A DNA stretch of 64,000 bases from assembly GCA_030411725.1 (NCBI GenBank), contig MU839829.1:248001-312000 (forward strand), read 5' to 3'. Below are positions 11,528 through 24,205 of this stretch, one piece after another. Every line of letters begins with the position of its first letter. Position 1 is the stretch's first letter. Both the position numbers and the translations under genes were made by a program. Source of the stretch: Echria macrotheca (taxonomy: Eukaryota; Ascomycota; Sordariomycetes; Sordariales; Schizotheciaceae). Below the pieces are notes generated by a model. The model made no database searches, had not been told where the DNA came from, and saw nothing but the letters and a program-made list of their open reading frames with translations.

Positions 11528-12094
11528 ATGTCAGAAACCAACAAGATAACAAGCAGCAAGCCCACCTCAACCCCAAACCAACAGCCAAACCCAACCCACC
11601 CCAGCCAGACCGCGACCTCCTTCCTGGCCTGGTTCAGCGAATACCTAAACGCCATAATCGGCATCGCCGCCCTCGGCGGCCAAATCACCTTCACCGTCAT
11701 AGTCAGCGACATCGCCGACCCCTCGATCCTCGGCAACAACGCGCCCGACGACGCCCCGAGAACAGTACTCTTCGACAAAGAGCGTGTCCGCCTCCTCATC
11801 GCCCTCAGCTGGCTATTCTTCACCACGACGCTAGGCCTCGCCGTCGTGGCCAAGATCCTCTTCGCCAACAGCCCGCCGCCGGACTCGGCCGAGGGGCGTG
11901 TTGCCTTTGGCAGGATGTACACGGCACTCACCTTTCTGCTCAACGGGATCCCCGTTGCTGCGTTTCTTCTGCTGGCGCTGGCTACGGTGGCGTATGTCCC
12001 CGTCGTCGGCTGGATTGGCGTCGCTGTTATTTCCCTTTTTGGGTTATTTGTCGGGTTTCTCTGGTTCGTGCTGGACGCTGGGATATCCTGGTGA
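11528..12094 (+). CDS. small four-span membrane protein of unknown function
   Basis: This is a single exon of 188 residues from ATG 11528 (MSETNKITSS); an in-frame ATG at 11447 is less likely. A Ser/Thr/Pro/Asn-rich cytosolic-type N-terminus precedes four hydrophobic spans: YLNAIIGIAALGGQITFTVIV, LLIALSWLFFTTTLGLAVVA, FLLNGIPVAAFLLLALATVAY and VVGWIGVAVISLFGLFVGFLW. I see no catalytic motif. It lies tail to tail with the first NACHT gene. Similar small four-span proteins are common in filamentous ascomycetes, but I cannot name a function. Confidence 0.7.
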   Translation: MSETNKITSSKPTSTPNQQPNPTHPSQTATSFLAWFSEYLNAIIGIAALGGQITFTVIVSDIADPSILGNNAPDDAPRTVLFDKERVRLLIALSWLFFTTTLGLAVVAKILFANSPPPDSAEGRVAFGRMYTALTFLLNGIPVAAFLLLALATVAYVPVVGWIGVAVISLFGLFVGFLWFVLDAGISW

Positions 12095-12395
12095 CGGTGT
12101 TTAGGGTGGGGTGTTGGGGATGAGCACTGGTTCGACGAGTAATAAGAATCCATGGTAGGCGGATAGGGGCTGGGTGGGTGGATGGGGGACTGGCGTCGTC
12201 AACAGCTCGAGGCCCCGCCGCCGTGCAAGTAGCCAGAGGAATCTGCACCGAGCACCGAGTCGCCGTGATCAGCTGTCTCAGCCTATCTAACGATGTGCAA
12301 AACATTTATAAGTTGTGTGGTAGCACCGCACTGCCACATTTGGCGACCTTGGCAGTAGTCTTGGAAGTAATTGGACCAATCCCTCTATGTTTTGG
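12095..12395. other. convergent intergenic spacer
   Basis: This is the shared 3' region between the small membrane protein (plus) and the first NACHT gene (minus). I see no gene in it. Confidence 0.6.
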
Positions 12396-15300
12396 CTACG
12401 ACCCAGAGATTTGAAGTCCAGGTCCCTGCCGCATGAGCTGAGTACCAGCAGCGAGAAGGATCCCTAAAGTTCTGTAAGTACGATCCACAAGTCCGCCGGA
12501 CGACTGACCTAGTACGAATATCCAGAGGAGGTGCATCGACTTTGTGGCGCTAGCAACCAAAGGTTTAGCCTCGTTTCCTGATTGAGCCGTCTCGCCGGAG
12601 ACAATAGGCGCTTTCGGTGCAGCCTCTGAAAGCTCGTTCAACCCTCCCACAACTGCTCCTGGTCGGGCATCGGACGCCTCATCAAACATCCGCCGGTTCC
12701 TCTCAATCAGCTCGACAATCCTGTCCCAGTTCCGGAAATGCTCTCGATACGTGCTCAGGTACTCGACAAGAGACTTTGCTTCGAGCTCGTATGGCCGCCA
12801 AATGTGACTTGTGGCGAATTGCAGTTTTAGCTCTTTCCTCTCTTTTCCCAGCACGAGAAGAAAGACGAAGGACCTGACCAAAGGCTCCCCGGCCCAGCCG
12901 GAGTCGTGTCTACTCTCGGCGTCAGTGGTGGAGCCTTCCTCCTCAAACGCCCCCCGAATACGCCCCCCTTGTCTAGCCACTACGGCGACAGCTGGCTCTG
13001 TGGCCGACGCGGTGAACTGAAAGTAAGGATCTGCTCCGTGTTCAAGGAACCTCTCCAGGACGTATCCCAAACGGGGCAACAGAACGCTGAGGTTAAAGAT
13101 GGTAAACCTGTAGCAGTTCAGTAAAGACTCTTGCCATACTGTCATGGTGATTCCCTCATATGCTGGCCGGTTGCCGCTAGGGTACTCAAAACCTATTGGG
13201 GGTAGCTTTCCGCCGGGGGAATCAAGGTGAATCTGTGTGGGGACAACATGGGCGAGCCCCTCATCTGATAAGGGGTTACCGGGCGACAGAGGCGAGCCTG
13301 GCGACGGAGACGTGCCGGGCAAAGAGGGTGATCTGGATCTCGGGGCTTGTAACTCTCGTCGTTCGGGATCTTGCCCACGACGCCATTTGCCTGCCGAATC
13401 TGATAGGCTCGACATACTAGAGACAGTAGAGTGTAGACTGTCTCTCGGGCTATGCGAGGCGTCCTCGTAGTGGAATTCCCGAACTTCAAGCAGAACGGCA
13501 TCCGTCACCGTCTGTGGAGCCAGTCCTTGTTTGATGATGGCTTCAACCGTAGCCATAGCCTCTTCTAGTGTGGTGGACTTTCGGTAGCCTTGTATAATAC
13601 AACCGAGTAGGATTCGCAGAGAGGTTATATCACTGTGCTCGTCCGGGAACCTCTCGAGTCTCCACCTCACCCATGCCAAGCTTCCCCAGAATGCCGCTTC
13701 ATATATCAGATGCGGGATCGTGCCAGCTGCAATGCGGTCGACCCGTGCTTGTGCTTGATTTGTGTCCGGGAACCCCATGATCTTCACGCCGCAGATTTCA
13801 ACGTCAATACTTCCCACGAAGCGCGGGGCTGGGGAGCGTCGGCTTGACTTCCTCCTATACTTTGAAAGCAGCGTCGCTTTCGATCTCGAACGTAAAACGG
13901 CACGTGAGAGCGCCTCGAGATATGAATAGGGCGCAACATCGAGCCGTTCGCATTGTCGAAGGAACAGGATGTGATAGAGATGGTCTGCGTTTAAATCTCC
14001 GCCCTCATAATAATGAATATGTATGGATTCGGGATCCGCCAGCAGCTCTGCCAGTCTGAGTTGAGATACCGCATCCACAGCGCTAAACCCAGCTAGTACC
14101 ATCTCCATCCGGCCAGCTTGAGGGCCAGTTGAGAGGAAATCAGGGATTGAGCGATGTGCAAACGTAACCTTCGACGTCTTGTCCCCGTCCCCGACAATCT
14201 CGACCAGACCCCGACAGTAGCCATGGATCCTCTTGATGGTCAAGGTGACTCTCTCTTGGATCTCTTCTGAGCTCGGCTCAATGCGGAAAAAGTCGTCCCG
14301 CAAAGCGAATAGCGGATCCCGGTCGTAGTCTTCCATAAATGATAATAAGAGGACTGTAAGGACCGTTCTTCGTGTTTCAAATACGTCTTTGAATTTTTCT
14401 AGCATGGAGAATATTTGATATGCCCTTCTCAAGTTTGATTTCGAAAGAGATTCGAGAATGTGGGCAAATAGCTCTTCGATCTCCTGTGGGAGGGTCTCGA
14501 TTTCTCGTAGCAGGGCGTCGGTGCTGAATCCGTTCTCGATTTGTTCGCGTAGGTTCCTTGTGACGAGCACTACCCAGAGGAAGATGCCGTGGGCATTTTT
14601 TACGATAGTGTCGATAATTCTTTCCTTGGCCTGCCCAGATTCCATGTGCCCGAGCTTGTCAGACGCATAGCGCTGCATGTCCGACTTTGTAAGGTGATGG
14701 AGAGAGATGCGCTGGCTAGGGGAGAAGGCGTTCATGAAGACATTATACTCTCTGCTTGAGACGCAGAGCTTGACGTTCCCCGGCGCAACAGCAACCCAAG
14801 AGTTGAGCTGATCGACCAAAACCCTAGGATCATCCTGAAGGCTGCCTTCGAACTCATCGAGGCCGTCGATGAAGAAGCAGTAGCACGTGTCGTGGTACAG
14901 TGAAGGATCTGAAATCAAGCGCGCAAAGGCTTGACGGATCTCCCTCTCCGTGAACTGGATCTTTGCCATGGCTTCCACGGGGGTGGCTTTCAGCCGCTGC
15001 CAGAGAGTTGGGAACACACGAGGGATCAGATGCGGCGCTGCTTGGAGAACGTCGTGGAGCAGCGACCGGGTAAGACCGATGAGTGATCTCTGGAGGAAGG
15101 AGCCTGGCTTCCAGAAAAAGAAGTTTACCAAGACCAGAGTCCGGTCGCCTGCGATGGTGTTAACGAATGCTTTAACATAATGATGAGAATGGTCACATAC
15201 CGGCCCACACCTGCAAGAACGAGCTAGTCATATCGTGTTCGCAGAGAAATTTCATCAGGGTCGACTTCCCAGACCCGAGCTTGCCGGAAATGTGGAATAT

Positions 15301-16200
15301 GCCATCCCCATTTGCGAGCCAGCCGAGGAGACGATCGCGGGCATCTATTTTCGCGGAATCCTGGCCCAACAAGCCCCGATCAAGACCGAAGTCATCGGAA
15401 CCATGTTGGTCTGAATCATACCCATCGCTCGAGGAATTGTCGGATTGATAAGCGTCATTCGAGGATCGTCGGAGTGGCCGAGCTCCCTTGTATATCCATC
15501 GAAAGGTTTTGTAATGCGCGTCGTCGACCGCGTCATACCTTCCATACATGCCTTCAAATCCAAGATCCGTCAGGATCCTGTGCTGAATGATGAGGTCGGC
15601 CGCATGGCGCGATACGCCGAGAAGCGCGGAAATCTGCTGCTGCGCTGTCGGGCTGAGCGACGAGACAGTCACGTCACGACTGAGATGGCTGATCTGGTGA
15701 GACAACTTCTCCAACTTCGAGCCATCATCCTTTGCTGATGTCACCAACGCGTCGAGCTGTTCTTTGATGTCGACGCCAGTGAGGTAGTTGAGCTGCAGCG
15801 ATAACTGGGCGCGACAGTGCGCCAGCCTCTCCTCAAGTTTGCGACGGTCGCCCTCGTGCCATTTTGTCTTCAGACCGGCTTTCAGGGCCGAGGTCTTGGA
15901 CTTGGGCTGCTTGGGCTTGGTCTTCTCGAGCAGCTCGATGATGCCGTCGCAGATAGAGTCGCACTCGAGCGCCAGCCTGCACAGCGACTTCTCGTCGCCC
16001 GAGAGCGACGACGCGTCGGGTGGTTGCAATTTGGCGGCGAATTGGCGCATCTCGGCCACCACCGTCTCGGTGCTGCGGCCCTCGACGGCCAGTCCCGAAG
16101 GGGAGCCATAGATGTCGACAGCGCCGGTGATGACCTTGGCGCTAAAGTCGATGAAGGTGAGGATGCTGGATGCGAGACCGATGGCGGTGAGGGGATCCAT
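12396..16200 (-). CDS. NACHT-domain STAND (NLR-like) protein 1
   Basis: Two exons (16200-15201 and 15148-12396, 52-nt intron with donor GTATGT) encode 1250 residues. I chose MDPLTAIGLASSILTFIDFS at 16200 because this opening is usual for the helical N-terminal domain of fungal STAND proteins; an ATG three codons upstream is also open. A long helical region is followed by an acidic Ser/Asp linker. The Walker A motif GKLGSGKSTL lies near residue 305 and the Walker B CYCFFIDGLDEFEG near 423-436. An arginine-sensor-like KLCVSSREYNVF and the HRSIPDFL motif come later. The C-terminal half has a Pro/Ser-rich stretch (SPSLPGTSPSPGSPLSPG) and no clear WD40, ANK or TPR repeats. Such proteins act in allorecognition, programmed cell death or immunity; the trigger is unknown. 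It is one of a tandem pair on this strand. Confidence 0.9.
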
Positions 16201-16536
16201 GGTGCGCACACGTCGGTGTGTGTTGGGGAAGCTGAGAACGGTTGTCCGATGGTGATTCCTCTAGCCAATCCCATTGCGACTGGAGCGTGCATTCAGCTGC
16301 GAAATCATTGGTCCCTTGCCATTGGTGATTGAGAAGTAGGTAGAGACGCTGCAGTCCACTCATTCTCGGGAACGTGTAGGAATTTTCAGTGCAAAATCTT
16401 GGAAGTGTGGAAAACATGACTGAGAATGAAGGCCAGAGCAACCAAAGGCCTGTCCCTAGTCCTCACTCAGTGTTTCATACTATAGAAAAGCCAACAGTGC
16501 GCTACCAACCAACATTCGGGATCATACACGATTCAA
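16201..16536. other. upstream region of NACHT gene 1
   Basis: This is the promoter side of the minus-strand NACHT gene, ending at the tRNA. I see no other feature. Confidence 0.5.
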
Positions 16537-16626
16537 TCGGGTATGGTGTAGCGGTAACATCGCTGACTCTCATGGCGTAGCCTTGATCTGTCTCAGCAGC
16601 CCGGGGTTCGACTCCCCGTATCCGAG
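16537..16626 (+). tRNA. tRNA-Glu (CTC) with an intron
   Basis: The acceptor arm TCGGGTA (16537-16543) pairs with TATCCGA (16619-16625, one G-U), and G16626 is the discriminator. The D-arm GTGT/ACAT is present. The anticodon stem GCTGA pairs perfectly with TCAGC. The T-arm is CGGGG-TTCGACT-CCCCG. The loop reads CTCTCA before a 19-nt intron at the canonical 37/38 position, giving anticodon CTC. Confidence 0.9.
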
Positions 16627-17809
16627 TTATATTTTTGCTTCCCCGCCTTCCCCGCCTGAAGGCGGACTATCATTTTCGGGTCCCGAAGGCCAGTACCATG
16701 CAGAACTGTGCCTCCCTGTCGCATTTTTGCCTCCCTGGTGTCTCAATGCTATCTGTGTGAAGGGCTGTGGATATTGCAATACGGGAAAGAGTGGTCATGG
16801 AGAAGCTGCTGGGGCGGCGGCCGGAGGTGGATGTGACCAACGCGTTGTTCATCGCGGCGCTTGGTGGGGACGAGGAAGACGGGAGCCAGAAGCGGTGGGA
16901 TCAGGTCGATCCCATCACCGCGGTTTGGATAACTAGAAATTGGTTGGTTTCGATAGAAGACATAACCAAAGTCTCGTGGCTTCTTCTGAATGTAGCATAC
17001 GGAGTATGTTGCTACCTCCACGCTGTTTTCGTCGTAGAAAGCCCGCAGAAAGGTCTACACGGTGTCAACTTTAAGTTCTACCGAAATAGGATTACACCAA
17101 TCACGGCGTACTGATGCCGCTTATTTCTCCTGGAACGGTCGCTCTACTGTCTCGTATGCTTTACTAGCTCTTTTCGACCTCAAGTTTCTTCTTAGTTCTG
17201 AGGATATCTCTCCAGCCACTACCTTATTTCCTCGGGCTACGGGTAGCGTTCCTCTTCCTGTGTCTGCTGTCATGTCCTCTCCTCCTGCTAGCGACGACGG
17301 CTTTCTTCCCGTTACAGGTATCTCTCTTCATACCGGCGCGGGATGGAGAAAGATAAGTGGCCGCAAGAACGAACCCGGCGATCGAAACCAGGGACCGAGC
17401 TGCCGCCTTCGACCGAACTCTGCGTCCACAAAGTCGGGCCAAAAAATGCGCAGCCTGCAGTTGGAGCTGATCACGCATAAGAGGCGCTCAATCAGCCGCA
17501 CGTTATTCGTGCCCTCTTTCGTGACAGCAGGGGAGAAGGCGCCCGATATGCAGACGCTCGTGTTGTGTAACCTTCTTGCCAGCTGAAGTCCAAAAGTGTC
17601 ATCCGATCTTATCATCCTGTGGCTTACAATGGCTTCCCAGCTTTCGAGTGGCCGGTTCCCCCGCCTTCAAATGCCGTTCATCCGCGCCCCACATTGCTCG
17701 TGTTTTAGTTTCTCACAGTCTCTTCTCTATCAAACTTGACAGCAGTTCATTCTCACAAGCACACAACAGCCAAGGCTTTCTTCGCCGCCGTCATCACGCA
17801 ATCCTCATC
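16627..17809. other. intergenic region with a possible repeat remnant
   Basis: I see no intact gene. Around 16797-16890 the plus strand reads MEKLLGRRPEVDVTNALF followed by IAALGGDEEDG. This resembles one unit of the degenerate repeats found at the C-termini of some fungal NACHT/ankyrin proteins, so it may be a relic. The right part is the promoter of the small secreted protein at 17810. Confidence 0.4.
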
Positions 17810-18406
17810 ATGGCCCGGTTCATCCACTTCATCACTCTCCTCTTCGCGGCTTACACAGTCTCCCTTGGTCTCGACAACCAGGTGCCCCTCACTGGCCCCA
17901 TTGCAGCGGGGGAGTCCCAACCCATCGCAGTCGGAACCCGTTCCCGCAACCTCAGCCCGGAGCTAGCCTGCACCGGCAAGCAGGCTAAATTCTCGATCCA
18001 GAATTCCCGCGAGGTAGTCGTCAGCACCCTCCTCACATTCCAGTATCCCGCCAGAAAGTTCAAGTACTGCTGGCTTGAGTTTACTGCTCCCGCTGTTCTG
18101 AAGGCGGGCGCCGATGCGATCGTCGGGACGACGGACAGCACACTGATATGCAACGACCCCAAAAATATCCCAGCTGTTGGGGCTTGGACACCAATCGGTG
18201 TGTGGAAGCTCTCGACCAGCGGGGGCAACGCAACCTGGCAAGATCCGTCGGGCGAGATTCTGAACCGGCCAATGCGATCGAAATGTCCCGACCAGCCAGG
18301 AAAGTTGCAGGGAGTTGAGATCAAACCGAGAGAAGGAACAGGAGACTATAGTCTGTCTTGGCTTCAGGAAGGCAAACTGGGGGTTCGGTTGGTGTTCTCA
18401 GACTAG
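17810..18406 (+). CDS. small secreted protein of unknown function
   Basis: This is a single exon of 198 residues. I placed the start at ATG 17810 (MARFIHFITLLFAAYTVSLG) because it opens directly with a signal peptide. The upstream in-frame ATG at 17576 would bury that signal. The mature part has four Cys (ACTGKQ, KYCWLEF, LICNDP, SKCPDQ) and reads as an all-beta domain (FSIQNSREVVVSTLLTFQYP, IGVWKLSTSGGNATWQDPSG). A But2-C-like beta-sandwich is one possibility, but I cannot confirm it. It sits between the two NACHT genes on the opposite strand, so a role with them is only positional guesswork. Confidence 0.7.
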   Translation: MARFIHFITLLFAAYTVSLGLDNQVPLTGPIAAGESQPIAVGTRSRNLSPELACTGKQAKFSIQNSREVVVSTLLTFQYPARKFKYCWLEFTAPAVLKAGADAIVGTTDSTLICNDPKNIPAVGAWTPIGVWKLSTSGGNATWQDPSGEILNRPMRSKCPDQPGKLQGVEIKPREGTGDYSLSWLQEGKLGVRLVFSD

Positions 18407-18917
18407 CCAGGGAGCCGGGCCAAACGCTACGTCCCTGCCTACCTAGTTAGTTAGTTCTACCAGATGGGCTGCAAAACACGCCACCTGTAGTAGCTCATTA
18501 AATCCATTTATCGGATTTTGTCACTACGTCCATAGACAACCTAACACCGGTGCCAAGAAGTCTCACTACCTGTTGTGTTCAAGGGATAGAGGTGATTTTC
18601 TGGGTCCACGTAGATTAAAGTGAAACCCCGAACCAAGTTTAAGCCGGAGTGACTAGTGTAGGCGCATGAGCCCCGGTTTGTCTGATTAAGAAAGGGGGAT
18701 ACTTTCATTGCCAGGCAGGGAGTCGTGGTGTGGGTCTTCGGGTAGAGTGCAACAAGTATGATAACGGGAGAAGGAGGGGAAGATATGAAGCTATGTCTAG
18801 GTATACTGCGCATTGAGAAATGAAATTGCCACGAACAGTCCTTCAAGAAAGTAGAGCCCCTATTCCCACGTAAGCCTTGTCGTGACCGTTTAAGGCGTAT
18901 ATCTCGTCGCCGATTGC
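18407..18917. other. convergent spacer between the secreted protein and NACHT gene 2
   Basis: This is the 3' flank of both genes. I see no gene, RNA or repeat in it. Confidence 0.55.
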
Positions 18918-21900
18918 CTAACCAGCGGGCTCGGTCGAATAGAACTCATAGTATTCCTCGATGGTGAATGGTTCCCCTGTCTCTTTCGTTCTACGCAAAG
19001 CCTTGACGGCGGCGTCGACGAGAGTCCGTCTGTCGGCGCCCTTGTAGTCCAGCTTTGCACGCCGCCTCAGGAAAATATCTAGGGCTTTGTCTACTGCCCC
19101 CCGATCGCAACGCGCTCCGTGAGAAATCATTACGGCCACGATCTTTCCCCAGTAGGTTCGGTACAGTTCCGTGTTCGGTTCCTGGTTTTTTTCTCCATGG
19201 AGCACCATCAAGGTAGCCGCCAGAGTGAAAATCCAAACCGTAGTCTTTTCCTCGGGACGACCAGGATTGGGGGCAAAGACGTGATTTAAATCTGCCCCCT
19301 TAGCCAAGAGAGCCTCGATTATTGCTGGCTTACATGCGAGATTCGAGTGGTTGAGCCGTAAAGCCGAGATCATCAGCGATTGGGCAAGGGCCGTGGATTG
19401 ATTGCTCTTCTTCTGGCCCATAAAGCTGTCAGGCAAACCCCTGACCTTGCCTAGAATTTGCTTGTGGAGTCTCTCGGTTGGTGGAGAGAAGTACTCGAGC
19501 TCCCGGTAGAATGAGGCGTCCTCGAGAATAGTCTTGTGCTGGATGTATTTCGCGACGCCGCACGCCAGTACGAGGTGTAGAAAGGTTTTCGGGTAGTTGG
19601 CGGGAACTACATCAGGCCAACGCAAGGAATTTCTGGGTAAGGTAGGTGGTAGGCCAGATCGACTGTAGACCTCGGCAAGGTCGACATCGAACGAGATGGT
19701 GAATTTTATGTCGATGAGTGTCGCACGAAGATTGTCGACGATGGCAACCATCTGTGACCTGTTCTTCAACGCGGTTTGGGCCGCAAACTGGAGGCATAAC
19801 AATACGTGATGAAATCTTCTTTCCCATGATAGCGTTTTGCACATTGACAGACTGCCAGAGCATAAGCTGAGATAAGGGTCGAACGGGTCTTTTGACGTGG
19901 CCGCCGACAGCATTGCTTGGACTTTGGGGCTTTTGAGATAGTCGAAGACGGTACGGTGGAGATACTGGACGGTGGCGTGCTCGCCTCGATGTGTTGAATC
20001 GGACGGGACGACTTCCAGGAAGCCCTTGCAGCGGCTGTTTATCCGTCTCTTGATCCTATCAGTACGAATATTTATGTCCTGGTCGGTGAAGTCTTTGCAT
20101 GGGAGCTGCAATGGGGAAGAAGTCGGATCTTCGTCCGCAAAATAAAGCAAGAGTGCAGATGGTGCTCCGCAGTCAACCAAGCTGAAATATTGTGCTGCGT
20201 GTTGTAGATAGACCGGGTCCAAACTGTCCAGTATTCGGTCGAACAGATCCTCCAGGTCGGGCGGCAGCTGATCCAGTCGGTGCTTAAGATCCGAGATCCG
20301 GTCTGCTTGCAACAGCCCTTCCAATAGTGATTCGATCACGAGACGGACCCAGAGAAAGACGCCCGAGGACTTGCGAACAATCTCGTCGATGAGCTGGCCA
20401 GCAAACTCCGGCTCGAGCTTTTCCAACACGGCGAAGTGCTTGTTCTCGAGAAACCTGCTCGTGACAAAGTTCTGGATGTCGTCAAAGGTAAGATCTTCCA
20501 TGCGGAGGCTCGGCCGGCTATGGAAGGCGTCCTCGAACACCGGCCAGGGACGGCTCGACACACATAATTTGACTGGGTATGCCTCAATAATGTGAGTAAG
20601 GGAGTCTAACAATGTTTTGTGATCGCCCTGGAATTCGTCTAATCCGTCGATGAATAGACACAGTCTGATCCCCAGTTCCCGGACAACGTGGTGGATCGCC
20701 CTGAAAAGGACATCCCGGAGTTCGGTGTCGCCTGTGAAAACCTCCACCATGTTGAAAAGCGCTAGCGATTCCCATCGATCTGGGGAGGCAATGGGCATTG
20801 CTTCCGGATAGGCGGATAGGATCTGGTGAGTGAGGGTGCGATATAGTGCCTCGACGGTCGTCTGTTTCGTGTCGCCGGAGGCCCAAAAGTAGAAAGATGC
20901 CACGAGTAAGGGTTGATCTTTGGCCCAGGGGCGCAAATGTTTCACGCAACGGGGCTCAACGTCCTCATTCCCAGGTTGAGAGATGAATTTCATCAGCGTA
21001 GACTTTCCGGATCCAGGCTTGCCTGTAATCCAGTATAGCTGATCATCCGAAGCCAACCAACCTGGGAGGTTATCCCATGTGTGCTGCTCCGTGTTCGCTT
21101 CATCAAACACCCAATGGAACGTCCTTTCATGTGCCTCGACAACGCCCGATTCTCGATCGTGCATTCCGTCGTAAGCAAGCACGTTCAGTAATACTTTTTC
21201 TTTGTTGTTCTTCGTTTGGGACGTGAGTATCGGCAGTTGACGATTTGGCAAACTGTCGCCCATGGCTTTCCAGGCTCGGAAGACCTCATAGTTAATGTGG
21301 GGGTTGTCCCTAGAATCCAAGTGGTTGCCAGTTGCGAGGGATAGGTACCTCAGGATCTCCGTCCCGAGGCCGCGATCATCTCGTCCCAACAAGCCATTGA
21401 GTCTCATCTGGAGCCTTTCTTTTTCCCGCAATGCATCGGTCAGACCTTGAATAATATTCTTTTGGTCATCCAAGGTCTTGGCAGCGTTTGATCTGATCCA
21501 GAGGTAAGCAACCCCAACCACCACGTCGACATTTGATGCGAATCAGCCTTACCTGATGGACACCACCAGTCTAAGGAGAAGCTGATCCTTGAGCTGTTTC
21601 AGCCTGTTCTCCAGCTCCTGGATCTCGTTCCGCTTCCACGCCCGCTGAAACGCGGCTTGCAGGGCCTCGCGCTTCCCAATTCGCATCTTCTTCGACAGGC
21701 CGAGGGCCTGCAGTTTTTGAAGCAAGGCGTTGGCGACGACCGAGCATTCCTTGGCGAGGTGGGCGATGGCTTCATCGGGTTCTGACTGAGGCTTTTGAAG
21801 AGTCTCCACAGAGCTCTTCAGGTCTTCGCAAAGGGTTTGGAGGGAGGTGAAACCCGTCGCGTCTGTGCCGTCATAAATGGCCCAGGCAGTCGACAGGATT

Positions 21901-21968
21901 TTTCCGCCGTAGTCAAGCATTTGCAAAATATTGGCGGCCAGGCCCAACGCGGCGACTGCCTCGGCCAT
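18918..21968 (-). CDS. NACHT-domain STAND (NLR-like) protein 2
   Basis: Two exons (21968-21553 and 21492-18918, donor GTAAGG, acceptor CAG) encode 996 residues. The N-terminus MAEAVAALGLAANILQMLDY is the helical opening typical of fungal STAND proteins. A coiled-coil-like region (KQLKDQLLLRL, DALREKERLQMRLNGL) spans the splice. Walker A GKPGSGKSTLMKF is at about 296-308, Walker B CLFIDGLDEFQG at about 417-428, then KLCVSSRPWPVFEDAF and HRTVFDYL. The layout matches NACHT protein 1, but the sequences are clearly diverged. The C-terminal 450 residues show one ankyrin-like stretch (IIEALLAKGADLNHVFAP) and no regular repeat array. Role as for other fungal NLRs: allorecognition or immune signalling, inferred from architecture only. 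Confidence 0.9.
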
Positions 21969-22522
21969 TTTAGCATGAGCTCATTGAGCTTCTCACGCGC
22001 CTGTGACGTCCTCGATGGGCCGATGGCGTGGTTGTGTGTGTGAGGAAGGAGCGGGGAAGAGCTGGTTGCCAGAGGATCAGGCAGCTTTAGGCATCCATAC
22101 GTTGAGATGATGGCGTCCAATTAAATTGAGAAAAGCTCTGCTCTGCCCCAGGTGACAACTTGCAATACTCTTTATCGGGGCAATCCGCACATTAATGACA
22201 TAAAATAGTTCCGAAAATTCCTTTAGTATTGGTAAGAATATCTGGTTCTTGCGGGAATTTCCCAATGGTAGTAAACTCTGTTGCGTCTCAACCCATACAA
22301 TCTCTCAAGAACCCGAACTGTAGGGGGAAACTGATGATCAGTGGGAAAACAGGGCCTTACAGGAGAAGTTAGGTTGGTACTGGGGACACGGAACCTAGCC
22401 GAATGTCGCATGCCACTCAAAGAGAATGATTTGAGATAAAATCCAAACTGGTATCTGCCTACCCAATTTGCTCCAACAAACCTTCAACTCCAAAACACAA
22501 TGCCAACAACCACGACACATCA
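21969..22522. other. intergenic region
   Basis: This is the upstream side of NACHT gene 2 and the 3' flank of the Clr5 gene. I see no gene in it. Confidence 0.55.
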
Positions 22523-24205
22523 CTATTCCCTCTCAACACGTACAAGCACACCCCTCGCAGCCATCCTCTCCCTCTCCACCGCAATCTCCTCCGCCTCATC
22601 CAACCGCCCCTCGCCGCGCAGATACTCCTCCAGCCGCTCCGCCGTCTGCAACCATAACACATCCCTCGGACTCCGCAGACTCCGCCTCCTCAAATCCGCC
22701 GCCCGCTCGCGCTGGCCATTATGGTCGGCGATAGCCGCCAGAAAGTGATACGCACTAAAGAACAAATACCGATCGAGATACGACCAGCCCTCATCCACCT
22801 CGCCCTCGCACCGCCCAACATGCTGGGCCACCACCCGGTCCAGGATCCCATGCAACATAGCCTCGGCACGCTGCGTCGACTCGGCCGTGAACAGCGGCAG
22901 ATACATGCGCGCGAGCAGCTGCTCGAGCTCGAGGATGCGCGCCGTGGTCTGCTCGGGCCCGATGGCGAGCAGGCTCTGGTCGACGGTGGCGCCGAAATCG
23001 CGGATCAGCGTGGCGAGGATCTCGCGCTCGGGCGTCTGCAGGATCACGTAGCCGCGCTTGAGGTGGATGGTGACGTGGTCGTAGGCGCCGCGCTGGCGGC
23101 CGACGCGGTCGATCCACAGCTTCCAGCCGCGCTCGACGTAGTGCGCCAGCAGCGAGGGGTCGCGCTGCGCCATGCGCCAGACGGACCGCGCGATGGTCGC
23201 CAGCGGGTGGCCCGGCGGGATCTTGACGCTCGTCAACCGGTGCAGGTAGCGCGTGAAGATGAGCAGGATGTCGGTCCAGCCCGTGCTGAGCACGAGCTGT
23301 GGCACTGCGAGACAACAATCCCAGATGGCTTGGACGTCGGTCCCCGTTGCGATGGCGTCTTCGATCTGTAGGAAGGCTCGCCGCAACACGGCACCACCCT
23401 CAGCTGGTCTCGAGCACGAAAAGTGGTCCAGTGCTGACCGTACTGTCTGTAGTACGGACGATTGCTTCGCTAATGTGGCCAAGCTGCTGCTGGGCTTCCA
23501 CGGTGTGGGCTGCTCCGACCACGTGCTGATGTAGGAGCTATAGGCCAACAACGTCGTCTCCATCTCGGTTGTGTCGCCGTTGAGAGGAGGGAGCACCGGC
23601 GGTCTGGCGAGCACCGGTTCGAGCTCGAGCTCGCAGATTGTCCGCACCGGCTTCTGCGCGCGTAGAGGGGTCCCTCGGCGACGGGCGTTCCGTGATTTTG
23701 AGTGCCGGCTCGTGTTGGCGGTACCCGTCCCGGAACCCGATTTATTGTACTTGCTCCATCTCCACTTCGCAAACTGGCCTTTGTACATTCTCGCACTGGG
23801 TAGATAAACCTGGTCAGCGATCTCCTTGGGCCTGTTTTTTTCCAACTGTACCCGACGAGCTTACGTTGCCTTAAACTTGTGCTGGGTGTACATTATCTTC
23901 ATTACGTCGTTGAGGATAAGGTTCTGCGTCATGTACAGCTCCCCGATGATATCCTTCTTCGCTTCCCAGTCCGCCGAGCTGGTCGGAATTATTGGTCGCT
24001 CCTTAGCATCATGTTCGTTGTCATCGGTCGCGGACGGGCCGATCGAACTCCATACAGGCCTGCTCTTGACGTTTGGGAAGGATGCTGTCGGTGTCGTGCT
24101 AAACATGATCGACACGTCTGGGACGTAAGTCAAGTGTGAGATTGTTCGAATCGACTCGAGAGGGTGGCGGTGAGCCGTGAGTGCCATAGTCTGAGCTGAC
24201 GACAT
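22523..24205 (-). CDS. Clr5-domain protein
   Basis: Two exons (24205-23865 and 23795-22523, 69-nt intron, donor GTAAGC, branch GCTGACC, acceptor CAG) encode 537 residues. The Clr5 domain is split by the intron: SSADWEAKKDIIGELY and VMKIMYTQHKFKAT join to ARMYKGQFAKWRWSK, ending near residue 130. This short helical domain is abundant in filamentous ascomycetes and is thought to act in regulation. The rest is mostly helical with tetratricopeptide-like character near the end (YLFFSAYHFLAAIADHNGQ, RLDEAEEIAVERERMAA). Its position among NACHT and HET genes suggests the same accessory island, but no direct functional link is visible. Confidence 0.85.
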
